Shown in pieces: positions 18,106 to 26,371 of a stretch of 33,187 nt of DNA. Origin of the DNA: Verrucomicrobiales bacterium (GTDB taxonomy: Bacteria; Verrucomicrobiota; Verrucomicrobiia; Limisphaerales; UBA9464); NCBI GenBank assembly GCA_016793645.1, contig JAEUHD010000134.1:1-33187 (forward strand), in the 5' to 3' direction. The stretch's first letter is position 1. Each line of letters opens with the position of its first letter. The notes beneath the pieces are model-generated. The model saw nothing but the letters and a program-made list of their open reading frames with translations, searched no databases and was not told the DNA's origin. The translations under genes were made by a program, and so were the position numbers.

Positions 18106-19632
18106 TCAGCGTCGTCGCGCCAGGGCCGCGGATTCCGGAACCTCGACCCGGAACCCGGCGGTCCGAATCTTCCCGTCCACCCGGACCTGCACCCAGACCC
18201 AGTAGGTGCCGGACTGCGGGAACACATACGGGAACTGAACCTCCCCCGTCCGCCCCAACGCCGCCGCCACCTCCGGGGGGACGGCTTCAAGATCGCCGCA
18301 GTTCGCGTCAGTCTCGCGCCCGAGCCCTTCGCCGCCCGAGCGGACCGCAAAGCGCCGGGCCGCCGACATCGAGAGCGTCCCGGCCGGATGCACATGCGCA
18401 AACACACTGCCATCCGAACGCATCACCACCGCATGCCCGAGCATCCGGAGATACGGCTCCAGGATCGCCGGCGATCCATCGGACTTGCGGACGCGAAGCC
18501 GCAGCACCGACACGTCGCCCGGGCGAACCACCCCCGGCGAAAACTCCATCGTCAGCCCGTCCCCAATCGGCGTCGGATTCCCCGGGGTGGCGACGGCGGG
18601 CGCCACCGAGTCGTCCGGATCGCTCGGCCGCCCCACCGCCACCCCCGCCGGGATCACGACCGAATTGGTCAGGGTCTGCGTGCCGCCGGATTCATGGGTG
18701 AGATCGGTGAAAACTCGATAGGTTCCGGCCGGCAACGACGGCAGCGTCGCGACATAGACCTGCGATTTCTGCGGGACCGGATGCAAGTGCACCAGCGTCG
18801 GAACACCCGTCCCTGCCGGAGCGTCCTCTGCAACGAGGAACTGATGCACCAGTTTCCCGTGGTCCGGCACCAACCGGTACTGCGATTCCCGGCGACGCGG
18901 ATCGGTGATCGTCATCTGCAATTGGGCCCCCTGGGGATCCGGCCGGACCTCCAGGTCATGGGTAAACTGGCGAAAGAGGTTCCTCCGGACGTGCTGGGCG
19001 TCCTCTGAATCCCACCACCGGCGTCCGCCCGCCAGGGCAAGTCCCACCAGGCCCAACGCCAGAATCCCCGCCGCGAGCGAAGCCAGGGTGCGACCGCGTC
19101 CGGGGACCCTCCCACCCGGAAGCGTCGCCTCCCGTGCGGCGGCCGCGACAATGCCAATCACCCCGGCCACCAGCAGAAGTCCCAGTCCGGCGAGCAGCAC
19201 TCCCAACCCGGGCGGCATCGGACGGCGTTCGTAGGCGACGGAATTCACCGGCACGAACACGGAACCTCCGCCCGGACCGTCCACCCGGACTTCAACCCCA
19301 TAGGCACCGCGGGCCATGAACCACAGCGCCGCCGAAAACAGGTTGGTCTCCCCCGGCACCGGCTCTGCCACGTCCGGACGCGGCGCGCCGGCCCGATCGG
19401 TGGTCCAGTGCAGGGGCAGCACCAGCACGCGCCTGGCATCCCCTTCCAGCACCCGGACTGAAATGGCAGCCAGTCCCGGCACGACGTCCGGCTGCCGGAC
19501 CACCACCCGGACGGGGACCGTCCCCGCGCGCCCCTCAAAGACGACGTGCGGACTGCCGACATGCGCGTGGGCCAACGGGCCCAGCAGCGCCAGCGCCAGC
19601 CAGAGGAACGCGGGAAGAAGCGGTCGTTTCAT
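18106..19632 (-). CDS. Exported/membrane protein with two HxHP-type (YtkA/FixH-like) beta domains
   Basis: Start at the ATG 19630-19632, which overlaps the previous gene's stop as ATGA and opens a signal peptide (MKRPLLPAFLWLALALLGPL). The frame is open upstream but lies inside that gene. 508 residues: an N-terminal beta domain beginning HAHVGSPHVVFEGRAG, two membrane helices (~141-165 and ~183-203), then two related exported domains. One contains LVHLHPVP, the other GHAVVMRSDGSVFAHVHPAG and FPQSGTYWVWVQVRVDGK. The HxHP motifs and the GTYWVW ending recall YtkA-like/FixH-like proteins found with copper-handling systems, so metal, perhaps copper, binding is a plausible inference but unproven. 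Second gene of an operon with the multi-pass protein. Confidence 0.72.
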   Translation of the reverse strand: MKRPLLPAFLWLALALLGPLAHAHVGSPHVVFEGRAGTVPVRVVVRQPDVVPGLAAISVRVLEGDARRVLVLPLHWTTDRAGAPRPDVAEPVPGETNLFSAALWFMARGAYGVEVRVDGPGGGSVFVPVNSVAYERRPMPPGLGVLLAGLGLLLVAGVIGIVAAAAREATLPGGRVPGRGRTLASLAAGILALGLVGLALAGGRRWWDSEDAQHVRRNLFRQFTHDLEVRPDPQGAQLQMTITDPRRRESQYRLVPDHGKLVHQFLVAEDAPAGTGVPTLVHLHPVPQKSQVYVATLPSLPAGTYRVFTDLTHESGGTQTLTNSVVIPAGVAVGRPSDPDDSVAPAVATPGNPTPIGDGLTMEFSPGVVRPGDVSVLRLRVRKSDGSPAILEPYLRMLGHAVVMRSDGSVFAHVHPAGTLSMSAARRFAVRSGGEGLGRETDANCGDLEAVPPEVAAALGRTGEVQFPYVFPQSGTYWVWVQVRVDGKIRTAGFRVEVPESAALARRR

Positions 19633-20846
19633 CGACGAATCCGCGACAGGAACACCCCGGCCCCGGTCCCCAACAGGGACGCCCCCAGGGCGATCAGCCA
19701 CATCCACGCCACACTGGCCGCCCCGGCGAAGGCACGGTCCTGATGCCAGAACACCCCGCGCCAATCGTCACGACGGGACATGTACCCGAAGAAGCGTCCG
19801 TGTCCGGCGAAGAAGGCATTGTCGGCCGCCGGACTGATCAGGAACGCCGAGAACCGCCACTGAACGAACAGGAACACCGCGCAAAACAGCGTCGTCGCTC
19901 CGAGCAGGCGCACCGCGGACCAACCCCAGCCCCGCCGGTTCCGGAGGGTCAGGAACAGGAGGTCGATGGCCAGCGCCGGCGCCACCAGCAGGAGCGGAAA
20001 CGGTGGCGGCACCAGGTGGGTCACCGGATTGTAGATCGGCGCCAGCTTGGGCTCGGCCGGAAACAGCGGCAGCAGCCACACCATCATCCCCGTCACCAAC
20101 AGGTACACCAGGGCCACCCGGGTGGCCGCCCAGCGGATGGGTGAATACTGCGCCGCAGCCAGCAGGAAGGTGGGATACATCGCCGCCGAGGCGAGGTAGA
20201 ACAGCCGCGTGTGCTGGTCATTGGGATAGCTGACCTCCGTGATCAGGATCGAGGCCAAGGCGAGCTGGATGCCCAGCGCCGTCACCACCAGCCACGACGG
20301 CACACCCCGCGTTCCGGACGCCGCCGCGCGGTTCCGATCCGCCGCCGCGAGCAGCACCGCCCCCACCACCACGCCGTACATGCCCGCAGCCAGCAGCGAG
20401 TGCGGCGGGGACAGGATCTTCACGTCCAGTCCGTACGCATTGTGCCACCAATCATCGAACGGCGCCGACGTCAGCATCGCGACCGCGCCCCAGATCGCGA
20501 CCATGGCCCCAAGCGGTGCCCGTCCTCCCAGGATCCCCACGCTGCGATCCCGCCACGCCTCGCGCCGCAGAAAGGTGGCGTCGAACGCCAGCCATCCTCC
20601 GAGGCACCCGCCGAGGGTTCCCCCGAGGTAGATCACCATGTGGGCGGGCGTCCAAAAGGTGTCCCGCCCAATGGTCGCATGCCACGAGATGTCCCACAGG
20701 ATGCCCGCCGTAATGCAGGCCCCCGCAAACACAATGGCCGCCACCGCCCACCGGACGGACGGGACCGCCGACGCCGCGACGGCCGAGCCCGCCCGTTCCG
20801 CCGGAGCCGGCTGCGACTCCGTCGCGGAGTGAAGGACGCCTTCCAT
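19629..20846 (-). CDS. Multi-pass membrane protein of unknown function
   Basis: Start at the ATG 20844-20846, supported by GGAG five bases upstream; a TTG nine bases further up is the alternative. 405 residues with about nine to ten hydrophobic helices after a ~30-residue polar N-terminus. Conserved-looking polar groups sit between helices: DISWHATIGRDTFWTPAHM, APFDDWWHNAYGLD, LSPPHSLLAAGMYG, SYPNDQHTRLF. The histidines near membrane edges could bind haem or metal, but I recognise no named family. It is translationally coupled (ATGA) to the HxHP-motif exported protein, so the two probably act as one membrane complex. No other partner is nearby. Confidence 0.75.
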   Translation of the reverse strand: MEGVLHSATESQPAPAERAGSAVAASAVPSVRWAVAAIVFAGACITAGILWDISWHATIGRDTFWTPAHMVIYLGGTLGGCLGGWLAFDATFLRREAWRDRSVGILGGRAPLGAMVAIWGAVAMLTSAPFDDWWHNAYGLDVKILSPPHSLLAAGMYGVVVGAVLLAAADRNRAAASGTRGVPSWLVVTALGIQLALASILITEVSYPNDQHTRLFYLASAAMYPTFLLAAAQYSPIRWAATRVALVYLLVTGMMVWLLPLFPAEPKLAPIYNPVTHLVPPPFPLLLVAPALAIDLLFLTLRNRRGWGWSAVRLLGATTLFCAVFLFVQWRFSAFLISPAADNAFFAGHGRFFGYMSRRDDWRGVFWHQDRAFAGAASVAWMWLIALGASLLGTGAGVFLSRIRR

Positions 20847-20905
20847 GCGCTCCAACCTACCCGGACCCCGCCCGCCCGCGAGCGGATTCCGGGGATTCGC
20901 CCGCT

Positions 20906-20983
20906 CGTAGTGCAGGCTTTAGCCTGTCCCCCTCCCCACAACGCGCCCGCGTGTCCCCCCCGACAGCCTAAAGGCTGCACTAC
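20906..20983. repeat. Opposed pair of REP-like palindromes (BIME-like unit 1)
   Basis: GTAGTGCAGG-CTTTAGCCTG (20907-20926) faces CAGCCTAAAGGCTG-CACTAC (20964-20983). Each half is itself a hairpin, and the outer GTAGTGCAG/CTGCACTAC ends can pair, giving a cloverleaf-like structure. It lies upstream of parA. Confidence 0.85.
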
Positions 20984-21003
20984 AAACGATGAGTAACTCA
21001 CCG

Positions 21004-21081
21004 CGCGTCTCGCCGGGGCGAAAAGCGGTAGAGGACTACCGCACTCCCAAACGCTTCGCGACAGCCTGAAGGCTGCACTAC
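21004..21081. repeat. 78-bp direct repeat, upstream copy (hairpin plus REP)
   Basis: Contains the hairpin GCGGTAGAGGACTACCGC at 21025-21042 and a REP-like palindrome at 21062-21081. By my reading it matches 22258-22335 at 77 of 78 positions and in the same orientation, so the pair brackets parA. Confidence 0.85.
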
Positions 21082-21146
21082 CAACAACACCCCCAAAAAC
21101 CCCGTTTCCCCCTCGACGCCCGGGTAACCCGGGACCACGTTTCATC

Positions 21147-21977
21147 ATGGCCAAGGCCAAGGTCGTTTCCCTCCTCAACATGAAGGGCGGCGTCGGCAAG
21201 ACGACGTGCGCCGTCAACCTCGCCACCTACCTCGCCCGCGACCATGGCAAGCGGGTCCTGTTGGTGGACTTCGACTCCCAAACCAATGCCTCCCTCTCCC
21301 TGATGCCCGAAACGGCCTGGGAGAAATGGGCCGACAAGCACGGCACCATGGCCGACGTGCTCGAAGCCCGCGGCAAGAAGAGGCAGGGCGAGCCCGCGGC
21401 GCTGGCCGACTGCATCATCCACAACGTCCTGCCCGAGGTCCCCGGACTCGACCTCATCCCGTCCCACCTCGCCCTGACCTTCATTGACCTGGACCTCGCG
21501 GCGCGCCCGGGACGCGAGCGGATCGTCTCCCGCAAGCTCGCCAAGGTCATCGGCAACTACGACGTCATCCTGTGCGACTGTCCGCCCAACCTGATGACCG
21601 CCACTCAGAACGCGCTCTACGCCAGTGACGCGTACCTGATCCCGATGCAGCCGGACTACCTGTCCACCCTCGGACTGAACCTGCTTCAGGACCGCCTCAC
21701 CTACCTGAAGCGCGAGCTGGAGTTCAAAATCACCTGCCTCGGCGTGGTCTTTACCCGGGTCCGCGGCTGGCTGCGCTACCATGCGGAAACCATGGAGCGC
21801 CTCCGTACCGCCAAGGATTTCAAGCGGATCCACTTCTTCGAGACCGTCATCCCCGAGAACATCAAACTCGCGGAGGCCCCCATGGAGGCCAAGCCCATCG
21901 AACTCCACGACAGCACCGCCTCCGGTGCGGAGGCGTACCGCGCCCTGACGAAGGAATTCGTCGCGCGCCTCGGATAA
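21147..21977 (+). CDS. Orphan ParA/MinD-family ATPase
   Basis: A 276-residue ATPase with the deviant Walker A motif KGGVGKTTCAVNLA (from residue ~13), a Walker A-prime region VLLVDFDSQTNASLSL, and the Walker B-like DVILCDCPPNLMTATQNAL. LIPMQPDYLSTLGLNLL and a C-terminal IPENIKLAEAPMEAKPI follow, as in Soj/ParA. Family members form ATP-dependent dimers on the nucleoid that position DNA or protein cargo. No N-terminal DNA-binding extension, no parB, and no parS-like 16-bp site is visible beside it, so the cargo is unknown. It lies between near-identical palindromic repeat blocks. ATG start with no Shine-Dalgarno sequence. A 142-residue unknown gene follows ~510 bp later and need not be linked. 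Confidence 0.9.
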   Translation: MAKAKVVSLLNMKGGVGKTTCAVNLATYLARDHGKRVLLVDFDSQTNASLSLMPETAWEKWADKHGTMADVLEARGKKRQGEPAALADCIIHNVLPEVPGLDLIPSHLALTFIDLDLAARPGRERIVSRKLAKVIGNYDVILCDCPPNLMTATQNALYASDAYLIPMQPDYLSTLGLNLLQDRLTYLKRELEFKITCLGVVFTRVRGWLRYHAETMERLRTAKDFKRIHFFETVIPENIKLAEAPMEAKPIELHDSTASGAEAYRALTKEFVARLG

Positions 21978-22007
21978 GTTCGTAGTCCGGGATTCATCCC
22001 GCCCGTT

Positions 22008-22077
22008 CGTAGTGCAGGCTTTAGCCTGTCCCCCTCCCGCAACGCGCGCCCCCCCGACAGCCTGAAGGCTGCACTAC
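22008..22077. repeat. Opposed pair of REP-like palindromes (BIME-like unit 2)
   Basis: The same layout as the unit at 20906-20983: GTAGTGCAGGCTTTAGCCTG at 22009-22028 and CAGCCTGAAGGCTGCACTAC at 22058-22077. It begins about 30 bases after the parA stop. The following bases, ACAAACGATGAGTAACTCAC, also match the upstream block. Confidence 0.85.
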
Positions 22078-22118
22078 AAACGATGAGTAACTCACCGCGC
22101 GTCCCGCCGAGACGAAAA

Positions 22119-22136
22119 GCGGTAGAGGACTACCGC
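22119..22136. repeat. GCGGTAG hairpin
   Basis: GCGGTAGAGGACTACCGC: a perfect 7-bp stem with an AGGA loop. Identical copies are at 21025-21042 and 22279-22296, with a one-base loop variant at 32350-32367. Confidence 0.85.
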
Positions 22137-22257
22137 ACTCCACGACGCTTCGCGAGTCACGGAACGCCGGGAGACCGCCAGGGTTTGGAGTGCGGCCGCG
22201 CAGCTGCCGCTTTGGAACGACGCGGAATACGCCGCCAAAGCGCGGTATTCGCCAACA

Positions 22258-22335
22258 CGCGTCTCGCCGGGGCGAAAAGCGGTAGAGGACTACCGCACTC
22301 CCAAACGCTTCGCGACAGCCTAAAGGCTGCACTAC
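22258..22335. repeat. 78-bp direct repeat, downstream copy
   Basis: Holds the hairpin at 22279-22296 and the REP-like palindrome at 22316-22335. It matches 21004-21081. The stretch 22147-22257 just before it is not shared with the upstream block; it carries GAATAC...GTATTC inverted sequence but no gene. Confidence 0.85.
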
Positions 22336-22349
22336 AAACCCGCCCCGTT

Positions 22350-22432
22350 CGTAGTGCAGGCTTTAGCCTGTCCCCCTCCCCACAACGCGCCCCCGCCTGT
22401 CCCCATCCCCGACAGCCTGAAGGCTGCACTAC
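22350..22432. repeat. Opposed pair of REP-like palindromes (BIME-like unit 3)
   Basis: GTAGTGCAGGCTTTAGCCTG at 22351-22370 and CAGCCTGAAGGCTGCACTAC at 22413-22432. Together with the preceding units it fills the 509-bp gap 21978-22486, in which I see no gene. Confidence 0.85.
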
Positions 22433-22486
22433 AAGCTCCCCCCAACTGGCAGTTGCACCGCGCCATTCCAGGCGGACACTACATCC

Positions 22487-22915
22487 ATGAATCGAATGCT
22501 CATGATCACGGGTCCCGAGACCTGGAAATGGAGTCTCTACACCGGGACTCCCCTACACGCGGGCGAGGTCAGCTTCCGTTCGATCTTCGCCCCGTCCGGT
22601 CCCCGGGCTCATGCCAAGTCCCTGCACAACGAGGTCACCTGGCTTGAGGACGCCGGTCCGACGACGCCGTTCTACGTCACCGTCAACCTGCCCTGCCAGA
22701 GCCCCGACCTGACGTTTGGCACCGTCCTCGGACGCATCCGGGAAGCCTGTCCAAACTTCCACCACTCCACGCTGTCCGGATTCGTGACGCCCAACGAACC
22801 CGTGCGCGCCCGGTTCTGGCGTCCGTGCGGCAGCGGGGTCTTCCACCTGCTCCAAAAGCGCGCCACCCCCGGCACCGCCCCGGACCCCGAACACCGGTTC
22901 GAACCCGCCGCCTGA
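22487..22915 (+). CDS. Small protein of unknown function
   Basis: 142 residues, soluble-looking, with no signal peptide or membrane segment. Readable pieces are MITGPETWKWSLYTGTPLHA, TTPFYVTVNLPCQSPDLTFG, and FWRPCGSGVFHLLQKR. Trp and aromatic residues and the regular beta-like pattern in the first two thirds suggest a folded protein. I recognise no family. ATG 22487 is used; ATGs at 22496 and 22502 are possible. It sits between the repeat cluster and the uvrD-type helicase with ~100 bp to the latter. It could be a conserved lineage-specific gene or spurious; codon choice (G/C third positions) favours a real gene. Confidence 0.5.
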   Translation: MNRMLMITGPETWKWSLYTGTPLHAGEVSFRSIFAPSGPRAHAKSLHNEVTWLEDAGPTTPFYVTVNLPCQSPDLTFGTVLGRIREACPNFHHSTLSGFVTPNEPVRARFWRPCGSGVFHLLQKRATPGTAPDPEHRFEPAA

Positions 22916-23013
22916 CCGTCCAATGCCCGGCACCGCGCCTCGAATCGTTTCGGGATCCCGCCCGGACGCGCTTTTGCTTCTTCGGGCGCGGGACTTGCGG
23001 TTGACTCCCGGCT

Positions 23014-25197
23014 GTGTCGCGTGAGTACGAGCTTCGGACCTTCGAGGCGCCGGCCAACCTGCGGATCGACTACGCCCGGGAGCTGAATGAACAGCAGCTG
23101 GCGGCGGTGTCCGCACGCCCCGGTCCCTGCCTCGTGCTGGCCGGTGCCGGCGCGGGCAAGACGCGCACCCTGACCTACCGCGTCGCCTGGCTGCTCGAAC
23201 ACGGCGTCGCCCCGGAACGCATCCTCCTCCTCACCTTCACCAACAAGTCGGCGCGCGAAATGATGCAGCGCGTCAACGACCTGATCGGAGGCGACCTCTC
23301 CCGGCTCTGGGGCGGCACCTTCCACTCGGTCGGATTGCGCATCCTCCGCCGGCATGCGGACCGGCTCGGGTACCGCCCGGACTTCACCGTCGCCGACCGC
23401 GAAGACACCAAGGACCTGCTGGCCGCCTGCATCGCCGACGCCGGCGTCGATGTGAAGGCGCGCCGGTTCCCCAAGCCGGAGGTGCTCGGCGAACTGTTCT
23501 CCCTCGCCATGAACACCGCGCGTCCGTTGAACGACCTGGTCGCCGAGGAATACCCCGACTTTGTCGAGCTTACGGAAACCTTCGCCGACATCGGCCGCCG
23601 CTACGCCGAGCGCAAGCGGGTCGCGGGCCTCATGGATTTCGACGACCTCCTCACGCTGTGGCTCCGGCTGCTGCGCGATCACGAGGAGATCCGCGACGTG
23701 TACGGACGCCGGTTCCAGTACGTGCTGGTGGACGAATACCAGGACACCAATCGCCTGCAGGCCGAGCTGCTGGACCTGTTGACCGCGCGGCACGGCAACC
23801 TCATGGCGGTGGGCGACGACGCCCAGAGCATCTACTCGTGGCGCGGCGCCAACTTCGCCAACATCCTCGGCTTCCCCGACCGCCGCGCCGGCACGCAGGT
23901 ATTCCGGATCGAGACCAACTACCGCAGCACGCCCGAGATCCTCGCGCTCGCCAACGCCGCCCTCGCGGCCAACACGCGCCAGTTCCCAAAACGCCTTCAA
24001 CCGGTGCGGGACTCCGGTCCGAAACCCGCCCTCGTGGTCTGCAACGACGCCGGGGAACAGGCCGCCTTCATCGCCCAGCGGGTGCTCGAACTGCGCGACC
24101 AGGGACGCCGGCTCGACCAGCTCTGCGTGCTGTACCGCTCGCACTTCCACGCGATGGAACTCCAGATGGAACTTACGCGGCGCAACATCCCGTTCTTCAT
24201 CACCAGCGGCATCCGCTTCTTCGAACAGGCGCACGTCAAGGACGTCGCGGCCTACCTGAAGCTCGTCACCAATCCCCGGGACGAACTCGCCTTCAAGCGC
24301 CTCGTCCGCATGCTGCCCGGCATCGGAGGCAAGGGAGCCGACAAGCTCTGGACGCGGTTCCACGAGGCGCTCGAACCGGCCCCGGAAGCCCCGCCCCCGC
24401 CCGCCCCCGCACCGGTGGCGGTTTCGGACAATGACGGCAGCGACCTCGCGGACGCACCGATCGCCGATCCCCCGCCCATCCCCGTCGCCCCCGCGCTCAG
24501 CGCCGTCGCCAGCGCGGTGCCCAAAAAAACCGCCACGGCCTGGGCCCAGTTCACCGCCACCATTTCCCAATGCGAGGCGGAATCCATCCGTCACTCGCCG
24601 TCCGCGCTGATCCGCCTGGTGGTCGAGGCCGACTACGCCGACTACCTCAAGGCCACCTACGAAAACGCCCGCAGCCGGCTGGAGGACCTGGAGCAGCTCG
24701 CCAATTACGCCGCGCAATTCCGAAGCTGTGCGGACTTCCTGTCGCAGCTCGCCCTGCAGACCAACCTTGAGGCGGAGGACGGCGCGAACCGGTCGCGTCG
24801 GGACGACGAGGAACGGCTCCGGCTCTCCACCGTGCACCAGGCCAAGGGACTCGAGTTCGAGGCGGTGTTCGTGATCATGCTCTGCGACGGGTTGTTTCCC
24901 GGATCCCGATCCCTGGATGCCCCGGACGCCCTGGAGGAGGAGCGTCGCCTCTTCTACGTCGCCACCACCCGGGCGCGCGACGAACTCTACCTCACGTATC
25001 CGCTGATCCGGACCCTGCAGGGAGGCACCACGATCCAACAACGGTCGCGGTTCCTCGGCGAGATCCCCAAGGACCTCGTCGATGAATGGAACCTGCGTCC
25101 GACGCATTCCTGGCATTCCGCGCCGTTCGACGACATGGACCCGGATCCGGATCCCGGGCCTTCCGTGGACGCCGACCCCGACGACGCCCCGTTCTAA
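23014..25197 (+). CDS. UvrD/PcrA/Rep-type superfamily 1 DNA helicase
   Basis: 727 residues with the full SF1A motif set: Q-motif LNEQQLAAV, Walker A AGAGAGKTRT (43-52), LTFTNKSAREMMQRV, GTFHSVGLRIL, Walker B DEYQD (240-244), GDDAQSIYSWRGA, NYRSTPEIL, LSTVHQAKGLEFEAV (~604-618), and RRLFYVATTRARDEL. It unwinds DNA 3-prime to 5-prime with ATP in repair or replication restart. The GTG at 23014 is chosen because it gives a normal N-terminus just before the Q-motif. Residues ~451-509 form a Pro/Ala-rich insertion (EAPPPPAPAPVAV...) with no counterpart in typical UvrD. It could equally be called Rep or PcrA. The dus gene follows after 34 bases, probably in the same transcript. Confidence 0.93.
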   Translation: MSREYELRTFEAPANLRIDYARELNEQQLAAVSARPGPCLVLAGAGAGKTRTLTYRVAWLLEHGVAPERILLLTFTNKSAREMMQRVNDLIGGDLSRLWGGTFHSVGLRILRRHADRLGYRPDFTVADREDTKDLLAACIADAGVDVKARRFPKPEVLGELFSLAMNTARPLNDLVAEEYPDFVELTETFADIGRRYAERKRVAGLMDFDDLLTLWLRLLRDHEEIRDVYGRRFQYVLVDEYQDTNRLQAELLDLLTARHGNLMAVGDDAQSIYSWRGANFANILGFPDRRAGTQVFRIETNYRSTPEILALANAALAANTRQFPKRLQPVRDSGPKPALVVCNDAGEQAAFIAQRVLELRDQGRRLDQLCVLYRSHFHAMELQMELTRRNIPFFITSGIRFFEQAHVKDVAAYLKLVTNPRDELAFKRLVRMLPGIGGKGADKLWTRFHEALEPAPEAPPPPAPAPVAVSDNDGSDLADAPIADPPPIPVAPALSAVASAVPKKTATAWAQFTATISQCEAESIRHSPSALIRLVVEADYADYLKATYENARSRLEDLEQLANYAAQFRSCADFLSQLALQTNLEAEDGANRSRRDDEERLRLSTVHQAKGLEFEAVFVIMLCDGLFPGSRSLDAPDALEEERRLFYVATTRARDELYLTYPLIRTLQGGTTIQQRSRFLGEIPKDLVDEWNLRPTHSWHSAPFDDMDPDPDPGPSVDADPDDAPF

Positions 25198-25231
25198 GGA
25201 CGGCGGATCCCCGTCCGCCCCGCACCGACCC

Positions 25232-26323
25232 GTGACTCTCCCGACCGCGAACACCGGACCCCGGCAACTGGACGCCCTCCTGGCGCGTCCGGAACCGCTG
25301 CTCGCCCTCGCGCCGATGCAGGACGTCACCGACCTGCCCTTCTGGCGGCTGCTCTCCCGTTATGGAGGTCCGGATGTCTATTGGACGGAATACTTCCGGG
25401 TCACCGCGACGTGGCGTCCGGAGAAATGGATCCTCCGCAGCATCACCGAGAATCCCACCGGGCGCCCCTGCATCGCGCAGTTGATCGGCAATGACATTCC
25501 GGCCCTGGTCCGCGCCGCCCGCGAACTCCAGCACCATCCGGTTGCAGCCATCGACCTGAACCTCGGCTGTCCCGCGCCCGTCGTGTACCGGAAGTGCGCC
25601 GGCGGCGGTCTCCTGCGCGAACCCGCGCGTGTGGACGCCATCCTGGGCGCACTGCGGGACGCCATTGGCGATCACGGCGTGAAGTTCACGGTGAAGACCC
25701 GCCTCGGCTTCGACAGTCCGCGCGTCTTCGACGAACTGCTGCCCATCTTTGCCCGGCATTCCCTCGACCTCCTGACCGTTCACGGACGCACGGTCGCCGA
25801 GATGTACCGGAGCGAGGTCCACTACGACTTCATCCGGAACGCCGCGCGCGCGCTCCCCTTCCCGGTGCTGGCCAATGGCAATGTGGACTCCGCGGCCCGC
25901 GCCGCCGCCGTCCTCGAATCCACCGGGGCACGGGGCGTAATGATCGGACGCGGCTGCATCCGCAACCCGTGGCTCTTCGAACAGATCCGCGCCCACGGCC
26001 GCGGCCACGGCGACCGCGGCCCCGTGCCGACCGGACGCGACGTGCTCGACTACATCCGGTCCCTCTGGGAAGCCACCGAACCACCCGAATCCCGCGAACG
26101 CCTCCAGGTCGAACAGATGAAGCGCTACCTCAACTTCATCGGCCAGGGCATCGGCTCCGACGCCGCCACCGCCACCGCATTCCTCCACCGCATCCGCCGC
26201 GCCACCACCCGCGCCGAGTTTTTCGGGATCTGTTCCGAACACCTCGACCACTCCGATCCCGTCCCCCTCCTCCCCCACCCCGAAGTCCACGCCGCCCGCA
26301 ACGAAGCCCCTCCCGCCCCGTAG
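25232..26323 (+). CDS. dus: tRNA-dihydrouridine synthase
   Basis: Start at GTG 25232, 34 bases after the helicase stop; the frame is open upstream but only inside the helicase gene. 363 residues. It is an FMN-dependent TIM-barrel enzyme reducing uridines in the tRNA D-loop region with NAD(P)H. Visible signatures: LALAPMQDVTDLPFWRLL, RPCIAQLIGND, LNLGCPAPVVYRK with the catalytic Cys at 113, KFTVKTRLGFD, LLTVHGRTVAEMYRSEVHYD, PVLANGNVDS, and GVMIGRGCIRNPWLF at the FMN phosphate site. Which Dus subtype, and so which tRNA position, is uncertain. The C-terminal helical region (VEQMKRYLNFI...) is the tRNA-binding domain and is complete. Confidence 0.93.
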   Translation: MTLPTANTGPRQLDALLARPEPLLALAPMQDVTDLPFWRLLSRYGGPDVYWTEYFRVTATWRPEKWILRSITENPTGRPCIAQLIGNDIPALVRAARELQHHPVAAIDLNLGCPAPVVYRKCAGGGLLREPARVDAILGALRDAIGDHGVKFTVKTRLGFDSPRVFDELLPIFARHSLDLLTVHGRTVAEMYRSEVHYDFIRNAARALPFPVLANGNVDSAARAAAVLESTGARGVMIGRGCIRNPWLFEQIRAHGRGHGDRGPVPTGRDVLDYIRSLWEATEPPESRERLQVEQMKRYLNFIGQGIGSDAATATAFLHRIRRATTRAEFFGICSEHLDHSDPVPLLPHPEVHAARNEAPPAP

Positions 26324-26371
26324 CAGACGAGCTCACGAGACTCCATTCCCTCCCCTCCTCTCCCCAGCCCC

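Noticed and set aside
16921..19008. A 695-codon plus-strand open frame
   Set aside because: It runs antisense across DUF1501, an intergenic REP and the HxHP-motif gene, so it cannot be one natural gene.
20906..22432. CRISPR array
   Set aside because: The repeats are palindromes in both orientations with irregular spacing and similar spacers, and there are no cas genes.
22672..25329. An 885-codon open frame on the minus strand
   Set aside because: It is antisense to the complete UvrD-type helicase and the small upstream gene; its translation is rich in Gly, Arg, Val and Glu with no family motifs. High GC creates such shadows.
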